DNA from: Acidobacteriota bacterium
GTDB lineage: Bacteria > Acidobacteriota > Thermoanaerobaculia > Multivoradales > SZUA-115
NCBI GenBank assembly: GCA_024277255.1
Contig: JAJRVQ010000169.1
Coordinates: forward strand, 1-62,990
DNA: 62,990 bases
Direction: 5' to 3'
The notes beneath the pieces were generated by a model, which saw only the letters and a program-made list of their open reading frames with translations, made no database searches and was not told where the DNA came from. This document shows positions 6,111 to 13,729 of the stretch, piece by piece. The position numbers and the translations under genes are program-made. The number at the start of each line of letters is the position of its first letter. Positions within the stretch are counted from its first letter, which is position 1.

Positions 6111-7816
6111 GATGCTCCTCGCTCTTGCAGGTCGTCAGGAAGCTCGACCACGATTCGCGCGCCACCCCTGTCGCCAACGTTTACGGCGCAGCGGCCGCCG
6201 TGTTGCTCGATCAGCTCCCGGACCACGGAGAGGCCGATACCGGTGCCGCTGACCTCGCCGCCGTGGCTCGCCCGCCGGAAGGGCTGCCACACGCGATCTC
6301 GATCCGAGGGGTCGATTCCCGGCCCCTCGTCGTCCACCCAGAGTCGGGTGACTCCCTCACCCGCCTCGGCGCCCACGATCACCAGCTGCGATGGCGGGCC
6401 GTACTTGGCGGCGTTGTCGAGCAGATTGAGCAGGATCTGGCGGATGGCGTCGGCATCGGCCTCGATCTCGATACTCGGGTCTGCGTCGATGCGGATTCGC
6501 GCCCCGGCCGAGTCTCCCTGGCTGAAAAGTAAGGGGCCGACTTCTTCGATCAGCGCTTCCAAGAAGAGACGAATCCGAAACCTCTCCTTGACCAGGCTCG
6601 GCACCCCACGGTCGGCCCGGGAGAACTGGAGCACGTTTTCCACCAGAACCGACAACCGCCGCGACTCCCGATCGATCACTTCGAGAGCGAGATCCCGCTC
6701 CTTGACGTCGCGCACCCGGCCGAGGCGCAGGGTCTCGGCGAACATCCGGATCTGGGTCAGAGGCGTGCGCAGTTCATGAGACACCCTGGAGACGAAGTCG
6801 GTGCGTAGCCGGATCAGAGCCCGCTCGCGCCGCAGCATGACGACAGCGGCGGTGAGCAGGCCGGCGGTCAGCACCACCAGACCGACCAGAACGGGGAGGC
6901 GGGAACGCGGCAGGCCACCGATCACCAGCTTTGAAGCTGCCGCGGGGTCGACCGCCGCTTGTACGGTCAACCCCTCCAAGGGCTTGAGATAGTCCTCGGG
7001 GAGCGTGCGCTCGACGCGTAGAGCGGAGGCGTAGCGCTCGCCGCGGCGCAAAATCTCCTCGCCGGCGCCATCGGTGAGGCGCAGAAAGAGCACTTCGTTG
7101 CCCAGTTCTCCACTGCCGAGAGAGGGAGGCAGTAGCGGCCTACGATCGAGAGCTTGGGAAACCCACGGCTCCAGCCGGCTGCGATCCAACTCGAAGCCGA
7201 TGAGCGACGCCGCTCTCGCCTCGGCCTCGGCTGTCTTTTCGCTGTCGATGTCATCGCCGTCGATGTCATCGCTGTCGATCTCATCGCTTTCGATCTCATC
7301 GGAGTCGATCGGAGAGACGACGAAGGTTCTGTCCGCTCGCTGCAGGACGGCGAAGTCTCCTCGCGAAGTGCCGGCCAGGGCGCGAGGGCCCGCATCGGCC
7401 AGCCACGCGGTGAGCTCCGGCGAAAGGCCAACCGGCCGGCGCTCGCCCAGCACCGCAAGCTCCCGGTCAGCGACTTGCAGGAGGAAGGCCCACCGGATCA
7501 GCTCCATTGACCGCTGTTGGCGAGCGCTCCCAGCCCTCGCCTGCTCGTCGATACCACGTTGGGGATCCGACGCCACCCTACGCAGCAGCCCGAGGGCTTC
7601 GAGATGGCCGTAGTAGCCGACCTCGGCCGCCACGCGGCGCAGCAATTCGTCGCCGGCGAGGCCGGCATAGTCGCGGAGTACGGCTTCGGCAACCGCGCGA
7701 TGCGAGCTGGCCGTGAAGGCTGCATGGACCACCAGCAACGCTACGAGCAGCACGCTGGCCGCAAGGAGGGCCGCGATCCAAGATGTGCGGGGCGGGTTGA
7801 GCGAACGGCGGAACAT
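6107..7816 (-). CDS. Sensor histidine kinase with periplasmic acidic repeat
   Basis: From the ATG at 7816 the kinase has 569 residues: TM1 at about 12-36, a periplasmic domain to about 305, TM2 at about 307-328, HisKA with the H-box FVSRVSHELRTP (phospho-accepting His about 347) and HATPase_c with N box LLNLLDNAAKYG and GTGIGLSV. An upstream ATG at 7840 is in frame, but I preferred MFRRSLNP because it places basic residues right before TM1. The periplasmic part contains five tandem acidic pentapeptides (IDSDE IESDE IDSDD IDGDD IDSEK), possibly for cation sensing or as a spacer. It overlaps its regulator gene by 4 bp. The signal is unknown. Confidence 0.92.
   Translation of the reverse strand: MFRRSLNPPRTSWIAALLAASVLLVALLVVHAAFTASSHRAVAEAVLRDYAGLAGDELLRRVAAEVGYYGHLEALGLLRRVASDPQRGIDEQARAGSARQQRSMELIRWAFLLQVADRELAVLGERRPVGLSPELTAWLADAGPRALAGTSRGDFAVLQRADRTFVVSPIDSDEIESDEIDSDDIDGDDIDSEKTAEAEARAASLIGFELDRSRLEPWVSQALDRRPLLPPSLGSGELGNEVLFLRLTDGAGEEILRRGERYASALRVERTLPEDYLKPLEGLTVQAAVDPAAASKLVIGGLPRSRLPVLVGLVVLTAGLLTAAVVMLRRERALIRLRTDFVSRVSHELRTPLTQIRMFAETLRLGRVRDVKERDLALEVIDRESRRLSVLVENVLQFSRADRGVPSLVKERFRIRLFLEALIEEVGPLLFSQGDSAGARIRIDADPSIEIEADADAIRQILLNLLDNAAKYGPPSQLVIVGAEAGEGVTRLWVDDEGPGIDPSDRDRVWQPFRRASHGGEVSGTGIGLSVVRELIEQHGGRCAVNVGDRGGARIVVELPDDLQERGAS
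7241..7310. repeat. 15-bp tandem repeat inside the kinase gene
   Basis: About four and a half copies of a 15-base unit (GTCGATNTCATCGCN on the plus strand) encode the acidic pentapeptide array of the sensor kinase. Because the period is a multiple of three, copy number can change without frameshift, which is typical of slippage-prone in-frame microsatellites. Confidence 0.85.
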
Positions 7817-7969
7817 GCGCTTAGCTTCTCCCAGCCGCACCGGTTCTACAACCGCCGCGGAGCCCGGTTCAGGCGGTTCTGGGCACTTCTAACACAACCC
7901 TGACATGAGCTTGGCGAAGCCCGGACACGCTGCGTGGAAGACTGCGACGAATGACCAAGGAGTCTCCTC

Positions 7970-8767
7970 ATGAAGCCGGAAAGGCCCCGTCGTTGCCGCC
8001 AAATTCCTTGCCTCCTCGCGATCACACTGGCGATCCTGCTCGCCGTGCCAGCGCTGAGCGCCGAGTTCCCACCGAAGAAACTGGAGAACCTTCAGGTACT
8101 GCCCAAAGGGATGGCGGTCCCCGAGCTCATCGCTGTGATGAGGGCCTTCTCGATGGGCCTGGGAGTGCGCTGCCAGCACTGCCACTCGGGAGATCCAGCC
8201 GCTCCAATGACCGAAACGGACTTCAAGGCCGACGACAAGGAGGCGAAGCGCAAAGCTCGCGTCATGCTGCGCATGACGCAGGCGATCAACGACACCCACC
8301 TTCCAAAGCTGGGTGGAGAGGCGTCATCCCGGATCACCGTCCAGTGCGTCACCTGCCACCGCGGGCAACTGCGCCCCGCGATGCTCGGCGACGTGCTGAG
8401 CGCCGAGTTGGACTCCGAAGGCATCGACGCCGCGGTCGCCAAATACCGGCAGCTGCGCGAGGAATTCTACGGCAGCCACAGCTTCGACTTCTCCGAGTGG
8501 ACCTTGCTCACGCTCGCCGAATCCCTGCTACGCAGTGGCCGACCAGAGGCGTGCGAAGCCATGCTGCGGCTCAACCTGGAGTTCTTCCAGGAGTCGACGA
8601 GTAGCTGGAACTTCCTCGCCGAGTTCTATCGACGCCAGGACCGGATCGACGACGCTAGAGCTGCAATCGCGAAGACGTTGGCTCTCGATCCTGAGGATCG
8701 TCGAGCCCAGAAGATCCTGGCAGCGATCGAAAAGGCCGGCCAGTCTGGCGAGGAAAGTCAGAACTGA
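7970..8767 (+). CDS. Dihaem cytochrome c of the reaction-centre cytochrome family with TPR tail
   Basis: The 265-residue exported protein has a signal peptide (1-31, ...PALSA). A short cytochrome domain follows with two haem motifs, CQHCH (68-72) and CVTCH (126-130). Its body (LQVLPKGMAVPELIAVMRAF, LGVRCQHCH, ITVQCVTCHRGQ) matches the CytoC_RC family, truncated to two haems, a form I know as abundant in Acidobacteria. Residues about 180-260 form TPR-like helices (WTLLTLAESLLRSGR ... DARAAIAKTLALDPEDRRAQ). A good AAGGAG precedes the ATG. It is a periplasmic electron carrier of unknown partner, divergent from the OmpR-type two-component genes, which might regulate it. Confidence 0.85.
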   Translation: MKPERPRRCRQIPCLLAITLAILLAVPALSAEFPPKKLENLQVLPKGMAVPELIAVMRAFSMGLGVRCQHCHSGDPAAPMTETDFKADDKEAKRKARVMLRMTQAINDTHLPKLGGEASSRITVQCVTCHRGQLRPAMLGDVLSAELDSEGIDAAVAKYRQLREEFYGSHSFDFSEWTLLTLAESLLRSGRPEACEAMLRLNLEFFQESTSSWNFLAEFYRRQDRIDDARAAIAKTLALDPEDRRAQKILAAIEKAGQSGEESQN

Positions 8768-8813
8768 GCAGGCTCTCGCACTTGTCACTCACACCTCGTG
8801 GTTCGCCATGCCC

Positions 8814-8839
8814 GCCCCGGCTGCCGTAGGAGCCGAGGC
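8814..8839. terminator. Possible terminator hairpin between convergent genes
   Basis: GCCCCGGCT pairs with AGCCGAGGC (one C-A mismatch) around an 8-base loop, in the 101-base gap between the cytochrome c gene (+) and the small secreted-protein gene (-). There is no U-tract, so support is weak. Confidence 0.35.
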
Positions 8840-8868
8840 GGACGGTGTGCCGTGACCGGGAAGTCCGT

Positions 8869-9189
8869 TTACCAGCTGGCCTTGATGGTGACGTTGACTT
8901 CGTTGAAGCCGGCGAAGCCGCCCTCGCGCCCGTCGGCGGCAACGAAGCTCCAGGTCACCAACATGTCGCAGCAGCCGGCGCAGGTTTCGGCCTTGGCGAT
9001 GGCTGCGTCGAGAGCACCCTGGAAGCTGCCGCTGGTGCTGGTGCCGGTGTAAAAGCCGGGGTTGGGGCAGGCCGCGATCGCCCCGATCGACGACGCCGCT
9101 TCGGCGGTCGGGGTTGGAGCACCGACCATCACGACGGCGGCGGAGATAGCGACTGCGAGGGCGACGAGGATGAGGAGTTTCTTGGTCAT
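8869..9189 (-). CDS. Small secreted protein of unknown function
   Basis: The ATG at 9189, preceded by AAGGAGA, gives 106 residues; a longer upstream frame is not supported because it lacks a signal peptide. Residues 1-32 are a clear Sec signal (MTKKLLILVALAVAISAAVV ... EAA). The mature part of about 74 residues contains one long helix candidate (GALDAAIAKAETC) and a beta-type end (LVTWSFVA ... FNEVNVTIKASW), with CAGCC in between. The helix-then-strand pattern loosely recalls dodecin-like small proteins, but I do not claim homology. It stands alone. A perfect 8-bp inverted repeat lies 53 bases upstream of its start. Confidence 0.7.
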   Translation of the reverse strand: MTKKLLILVALAVAISAAVVMVGAPTPTAEAASSIGAIAACPNPGFYTGTSTSGSFQGALDAAIAKAETCAGCCDMLVTWSFVAADGREGGFAGFNEVNVTIKASW

Positions 9190-9506
9190 CGGGGGTCTCC
9201 TTGGTTGCAGGGTAAGTGAAGAGTCCGGCTCATTCCGATTCCCGCAAGTTTTCACTTGCGGTATCGTCCCTCTCGAAGTGCATCCGGCGGAAGGAAGCGG
9301 GACAGCTCCGGGATGTCGCCTTGTGCCAATTCCGAGCTGTCGCTCTACAATCTCCACTATCAGGTGGCGACTACAACTGTAGATCATGTATGATAATCTC
9401 AAACGATAAACTTTCTAGCGCGTCGGACTGAGCCAGGGAAGAGGCTTGGGATGGCCGTGAGGGACTTAGGTCGCTTGCGGGTACCGCCTCGCTTTCTTAG
9501 GAGAAG
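9190..9506. other. Divergent intergenic region (317 bases)
   Basis: No gene is seen. The region separates the small secreted-protein gene (-) from the GYF-domain gene (+) and contains the inverted repeat at 9242-9261. An AT-rich block at about 9375-9418 includes the near-palindrome ATCATGTATGAT (9383-9394), overlapping a GATAAT -10-like hexamer (9392-9397) for rightward transcription. No clear -35 was found. The AT-rich block is the most likely place for the divergent promoters. Confidence 0.5.
9242..9261. promoter_or_regulatory. Inverted repeat (operator or leader hairpin)
   Basis: CCGCAAGT and ACTTGCGG form a perfect 8-bp dyad around TTTC, upstream of the secreted-protein gene starting at 9189. 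It could be a regulator-binding site or a 5' leader hairpin; the sequence alone cannot decide. Confidence 0.4.
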
Positions 9507-10304
9507 ATGGAAACTTCTTGGCACTACGCCCACGACGGAGTTCAGAAAGGTCCTGTTTCTCCAGACGAGATACGGCTCGCCCTGGTCCGGGGGGAGGTCG
9601 ATCGCCAGTCTCTGGTCTGGTGTGAAGGAATGCCGGAGTGGCTGGCTCTCGAGAGTGTCGAGGATCTTCAGCCGCTGTTGGCGCATGCGCCTCCACCGCT
9701 GCCGCACCAGCCTCCGCCGCTGCCGGCGAAGACTCCTTCACTCCCCGCTGCGGCCGGGAGTTCCATCGGCGACTCCCGCGATCGTTCAGATCACGGAGAA
9801 GACCGATCGGAATCCGACCGGCGCCAGCGGCCTGGAAAGGCCAAAAGGGTGGCGGAGGGATTGCTCGACTCGACCGCAGAATGGCTCGGAAAAACGATCG
9901 GCCACGCGCTGAAGGAGTATTTTTCCGGTAGGCCGGTCGTCACTGTCGTCACCGTCATCACGCTACCCTTGCTCGTGGCTTCCGTGACCTACGCAGTCAT
10001 CATCCGTAGACCGGATCCTCCGGTGCTGGAGACCACGGGCCTGGTCCGGATCGATGCCAACCCCTGGGGCCAGGTCCAGTGGATCCGCGGTCCGGGCGGC
10101 ATCAACATCGACCTGCCCGAGATCCGAACCACCCCGTTGGTGATGACCCTACCTGTCGGCAACTACCAGGCGCAGGTTGTCTACCCTCACGCGAAGGCCT
10201 CGGATCGCTGTGATCTTCAGGTGCAGCCGGCGAGCCTGGCCACTTGCTGGCTCGATCTCGCTCCCGTCGATGCGAAGTCATATTTGAAGAGGATTGGATG
10301 GTGA
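9507..10304 (+). CDS. GYF_2-domain membrane protein
   Basis: The 265-residue protein opens with a GYF_2 (DUF4339) domain at 4-60: WHYAHDGVQKGPVS, then WCEGMPEWLALESV. A Pro-rich then charged linker (61-112) follows, then an amphipathic segment and one transmembrane helix at about 143-167 (VVTVVTVITLPLLVASVTYA). The extracytoplasmic C-terminal region (180-265) begins LVRIDANPWGQVQWI, PEGA-like in character (VxIxANPWxxV). Such proteins are often membrane-bound companions of bacterial Ser/Thr kinases, but no kinase is in view. The start is supported by AGGAG. It is followed after four bases by another exported-protein gene, so the two form an operon. Confidence 0.75.
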   Translation: METSWHYAHDGVQKGPVSPDEIRLALVRGEVDRQSLVWCEGMPEWLALESVEDLQPLLAHAPPPLPHQPPPLPAKTPSLPAAAGSSIGDSRDRSDHGEDRSESDRRQRPGKAKRVAEGLLDSTAEWLGKTIGHALKEYFSGRPVVTVVTVITLPLLVASVTYAVIIRRPDPPVLETTGLVRIDANPWGQVQWIRGPGGINIDLPEIRTTPLVMTLPVGNYQAQVVYPHAKASDRCDLQVQPASLATCWLDLAPVDAKSYLKRIGW

Positions 10305-10308
10305 GAGC

Positions 10309-11229
10309 ATGAAGCCGGTACTTCGCCATTCCCGGGCAGTAGCCTGGGCAGTGATCTTTGGTCTACTACTGCCATGGCCGGCGATGGCCGCTCCGGGGTA
10401 TCAGCGCTATTACAGGACGGGTCTCACCGCAGCGGAGACAGGAGATTGGGCGCAGGTCGACAAGATGATGAGGCGCGCGATCGAGGGACGCTCAGAAGAG
10501 AAACAACGTCGATTGTTACGCCGCGGCGGCTACTTTCCTCACTTCTATCTGGGTCTGGCCCGCTACTACCTCGGTGACTGCCCGGGAGCTCTGGCATCCT
10601 GGACCGAATCGGAAGGCCAGGGTGCGATCGTCGGCCGCGACGAATTCGCCGAGCTGCTGCGACTCCAAGCCGACTGCCAGCAACACGGTGCACCATCGTT
10701 GGCCAAGAGGACTTCGGCCTCGGCATCGAGGTCGTCGAAAAAGGGGAAGACCGGAAAGGAAAAGGTCAGAACTGGACAGCATTGGGTGGAGAGTGGTGCC
10801 GAACCGACCCGCAAGACCCTGGGGGCCCTTGAGCGCGTCGCGCCAGCGGGCTCCAATCTCGGCGATGCGGCTCGGAAGGGTCAGGGAGTGGTCGATTTAG
10901 CCGAGGCCGCGATCGACCTCGTGGATCTGGCCCTGTCGCCGTCGGAGAAACTCGAGGCCGCCATCGATGCGTACTTTGCCGGCAATCCACAGCGTACCCT
11001 CGACATGCTCCATGAAAGCGACTTGAGCGACCCCCGATCCCGAGCACAGGTCTATCTGTTCCGGGCCGCAGCCAGCTTTCGCCTCCATCTGCTCGCCAGC
11101 CGCGACGATGTCCATCTGGGGATGGCTCGAAAGAACGCCGATCTGTTCCAGCAGGAGCAGTGGCGAGACGACTTCCCTACCGAACTCTTCGACCCCCGCT
11201 TCGTGCGTTTCCTGCAAGGCGGCAGATAG
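10309..11229 (+). CDS. Exported TPR-like protein of unknown function
   Basis: From the ATG at 10309 the protein has 306 residues. A signal peptide (1-27, AWAVIFGLLLPWPAMAA) precedes TPR-like helices (RYYRTGLTAAETGDWAQVDK; YFPHFYLGLARYYLGDCPGA). A Lys/Ser-rich linker (about 138-160) is followed by a second helical part (LEAAIDAYFAGNPQRTLDML; AAASFRLHLLASR) that again suggests TPR repeats. It probably works as a periplasmic scaffold with the GYF/PEGA-like membrane protein encoded just upstream. An in-frame ATG 15 bases further upstream overlaps the previous gene and is less likely. No enzyme motif is visible. Confidence 0.7.
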   Translation: MKPVLRHSRAVAWAVIFGLLLPWPAMAAPGYQRYYRTGLTAAETGDWAQVDKMMRRAIEGRSEEKQRRLLRRGGYFPHFYLGLARYYLGDCPGALASWTESEGQGAIVGRDEFAELLRLQADCQQHGAPSLAKRTSASASRSSKKGKTGKEKVRTGQHWVESGAEPTRKTLGALERVAPAGSNLGDAARKGQGVVDLAEAAIDLVDLALSPSEKLEAAIDAYFAGNPQRTLDMLHESDLSDPRSRAQVYLFRAAASFRLHLLASRDDVHLGMARKNADLFQQEQWRDDFPTELFDPRFVRFLQGGR

Positions 11230-11336
11230 CTCGAGATGATGCGGCGTTCGCCGCCGACGATCGCTCCGACAGCCTCCTGGCAGCTACACCCGGTTACACT
11301 GCGACAACGAGACTGACGACAACCGGAGGATTGACC

Positions 11337-12950
11337 ATGACCAAGGTCGCAGTAGCCAGATGGAAGGACCTCGCCGATCGCCAACCTGCCTATGCTCTGG
11401 TGGGTAGCGTGGATCTCGTAGTGACTCGCTTCGACGACCAGGTTTCCATCTTCTACGGCCGTTGTCTGCACCGCGGCGCCCTGATGTCCGATGGTCACGT
11501 CGACGGCGGCAACCTGATCTGCGGCCTTCACGGTTGGGATTATCGGCTGGACACCGGCGTCAGCGAATACAACAACCAGGAAGTCTTGCCCAAGTTTCGC
11601 GGCTGGATCGAAGAGGGATCGGTATGGGTCGATGGCGACGAGATCGCAGCCTGGGCCAAGGATCATCCACAGCCCTATCAGCGAGACCGCTATCAGGGCC
11701 TCTATCAGGACCACACCGGTACCCCGGACGAGCCTCACGTCAAACTGATCCAGAAGCTCGCCGATGAAGGGTTGAGCAAGCTCGGTCACCACGGGCCGGT
11801 CGCCGCGATGGGGGTTTCTCGGCGCCGGTTGCCCTCCTGGGACGACATTCAGTTCAACGTGGCACAATTGCACCGCTTCCCGCTGCTGGACGAGGCGCCG
11901 GTAGCCACCGATCTGGTGATCGGTCCCAACGCCGCCAAACCACTGGCCCTGAAGATTCCGCTGTTCGTTTCGGACATGAGTTTCGGCGCGCTGTCGGCCG
12001 AGGCGAAGACGGCGCTGGCCCAAGGTGCGGAGCTGGCGGGTACCGGTATCTGTTCCGGCGAAGGCGGCATGTTGCCCGAGGAACAGGCCGCCAACTCGCG
12101 GTACTTCTACGAGCTCGCCTCCGCCCGCTTCGGTTTCAGTTGGGACAAGGTGCAGCGCACGCAGGCCTTTCACTTCAAGGGCGGTCAGGGCGCCAAAACC
12201 GGCACCGGCGGCCATCTGCCGGGCAACAAGGTCAACGAGCAGATCGCCGCGGTGCGCGGTCTCCAACCCGGCCAAGGCGCGATCTCACCGGCCACCTTTC
12301 CCGAGTGGGACTCGCTGAGCCAGATCCGGGAGTTCGCCGATGAAGTCCGAGAGAAAACCGGCGGAATTCCGATCGGCTACAAACTCTCGGCGCAACAGAT
12401 CGAGAAGGACATCGACGCGGCCTTGGAGGTCGGCGTCGACTACGTGATTCTCGACGGTCGCGGCGGCGGCACCGGCGCCGCGCCCTTGATCTTCCGCGAC
12501 AACATCTCCGTGCCGACCATCCCCGCGCTCGCCCGCGCCCGCCGCCACCTCGACCGCAGCGATCGGCGCGACATCACCTTGATCATCACCGGCGGCCTGC
12601 GGGTGGCCGAAGACTTCGTCAAGGCAATGGCACTCGGTGCGGACGGCATCGCCCTGTCCAACTCGGCGCTACAGGCGATCGGCTGCCTCGGCATGCGAGC
12701 CTGCCACACCAACAACTGCCCGGTGGGCATCGCAACCCAGAAGTCGAAGCTACGCGCCCGGCTGCTGGTCGACGAGGCGGCACAACGACTCGCCCGCTTC
12801 TTCGCCGCCACCGTCGAACTGATGGAAGTCATGGCCCGAGCTTGCGGCCACCATCACCTGAACCAGTTCGCCATCGACGACCTCACCACCTTCGATCGCC
12901 AGATGGCGGATCTCACCGGTATTGCCTACGGAGGTGTCAAAGGCAGGTAG
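11337..12950 (+). CDS. Rieske [2Fe-2S]-glutamate synthase (GltS) domain fusion protein
   Basis: The ATG at 11337 follows CGGAGGATTG and gives 537 residues. Residues 1-105 are a Rieske domain with C43-x-H45 and C62-x2-H65 (CLHRGALM; CGLHGWDY). Residues about 130-530 are the FMN-binding domain of glutamate synthase large subunit (LPSWDDIQ, FVSDMSFGALS, GEGGMLPEE, KGGQGAKTGTGGHLPG, LDGRGGGTGAAPL). It ends with the [3Fe-4S] cysteine set CLGMRACHTNNCPVG. The amidotransferase and central domains of true GltB are missing, so ammonia must be supplied otherwise, or the protein is a distinct FMN oxidoreductase. The Rieske domain may replace the usual electron feed. An earlier in-frame start lies inside the preceding gene and is rejected. 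Confidence 0.88.
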   Translation: MTKVAVARWKDLADRQPAYALVGSVDLVVTRFDDQVSIFYGRCLHRGALMSDGHVDGGNLICGLHGWDYRLDTGVSEYNNQEVLPKFRGWIEEGSVWVDGDEIAAWAKDHPQPYQRDRYQGLYQDHTGTPDEPHVKLIQKLADEGLSKLGHHGPVAAMGVSRRRLPSWDDIQFNVAQLHRFPLLDEAPVATDLVIGPNAAKPLALKIPLFVSDMSFGALSAEAKTALAQGAELAGTGICSGEGGMLPEEQAANSRYFYELASARFGFSWDKVQRTQAFHFKGGQGAKTGTGGHLPGNKVNEQIAAVRGLQPGQGAISPATFPEWDSLSQIREFADEVREKTGGIPIGYKLSAQQIEKDIDAALEVGVDYVILDGRGGGTGAAPLIFRDNISVPTIPALARARRHLDRSDRRDITLIITGGLRVAEDFVKAMALGADGIALSNSALQAIGCLGMRACHTNNCPVGIATQKSKLRARLLVDEAAQRLARFFAATVELMEVMARACGHHHLNQFAIDDLTTFDRQMADLTGIAYGGVKGR

Positions 12951-13040
12951 CGGTCGTCGGGGAGACCGCCGCTGCACTCCACCACCTCACAATGGCGCTG
13001 AAGCCAGACTCCGTACTATTTCTCCTGTCTTGTCTCTCCG

Positions 13041-13700
13041 CTACCCCCCAGCTTCCGTCGGTTCCACCAGCCGATTTCTCAGGGCGAAGCCGACGACTTG
13101 GGCTCGGTTGTGGAGGTGGAGTTTGTCCAGGATGTTGCGGACGTGAAATTTTACGGTGTTTTCGCTGACACCGAGGTCTTTGGCCAGCCTTCGATTGGAG
13201 GTGGTGCCATCGACCATGAGTTGTAGAACTTCCTGCTCGCGATCGGTCAAGGCCTCTTGGGTCCCGCCGTCTTTGGTCGGCTTGTTTGGCCGGGCAAATT
13301 CTTCGAGGAGCTTGCGCGCCAGTCCCGGAGTCAGGGCGGGCTCTCCTTTGCCGACCCCTTCGAGGAGTTCGAAGAAGGCATCGGACTCCAAGTTCTTCAG
13401 CAGGTAGCCTTTGGCACCGGCTTTGATCGCTTCGAAGAGGCTAGCTTCGTCGTCTGAAGCGGTGAGAATGACGATCTTCACTTCCGGCAACTCGGCGCTG
13501 AGTTGCTTGGTGGCCTCCATGCCGTCCATTCCCTGCATGGTGAGATCCATCAGCACAAGATCCGGCTTGAGTTTCCAGCACAGTTTGATCGCTTCCGTGC
13601 CATCGCCGGCTTCGCCTACAACCTCGAAATCCCGTGCCTCCAGGAGGCTCCGCAGGCTGTCCCGAAATAGAGTGTGATCGTCAACAATCAAGATACGCAT
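13041..13700 (-). CDS. NarL/FixJ-family response regulator
   Basis: This 219-residue protein has a receiver domain with D7/D8 and phospho-acceptor D52 (LVLMDLTMQGMDG), the lysine in GYLLKN, and a C-terminal LuxR-type HTH (LTDREQEVLQLMVDGTTSNR; LGVSENTVKFHVRNILDKL). It acts as transcriptional output of the NarX-like kinase encoded 29 bases upstream in the same direction. The kinase start faces the respiratory operon across 354 bases, so that operon is a likely target (inference). The gene converges with the Rieske-GltS gene across a 90-base gap. Confidence 0.93.
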   Translation of the reverse strand: MRILIVDDHTLFRDSLRSLLEARDFEVVGEAGDGTEAIKLCWKLKPDLVLMDLTMQGMDGMEATKQLSAELPEVKIVILTASDDEASLFEAIKAGAKGYLLKNLESDAFFELLEGVGKGEPALTPGLARKLLEEFARPNKPTKDGGTQEALTDREQEVLQLMVDGTTSNRRLAKDLGVSENTVKFHVRNILDKLHLHNRAQVVGFALRNRLVEPTEAGG

Positions 13701-13729
13701 GGCTTTTCCCTTTCTCGTCCTTCGTCCTC

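Noticed and set aside
12950..12969. Terminator at the end of the Rieske-GltS gene (GCGGTC/GACCGC)
   Set aside because: The stem is only six base pairs, overlaps the stop codon and has no U-tract; too weak to list.
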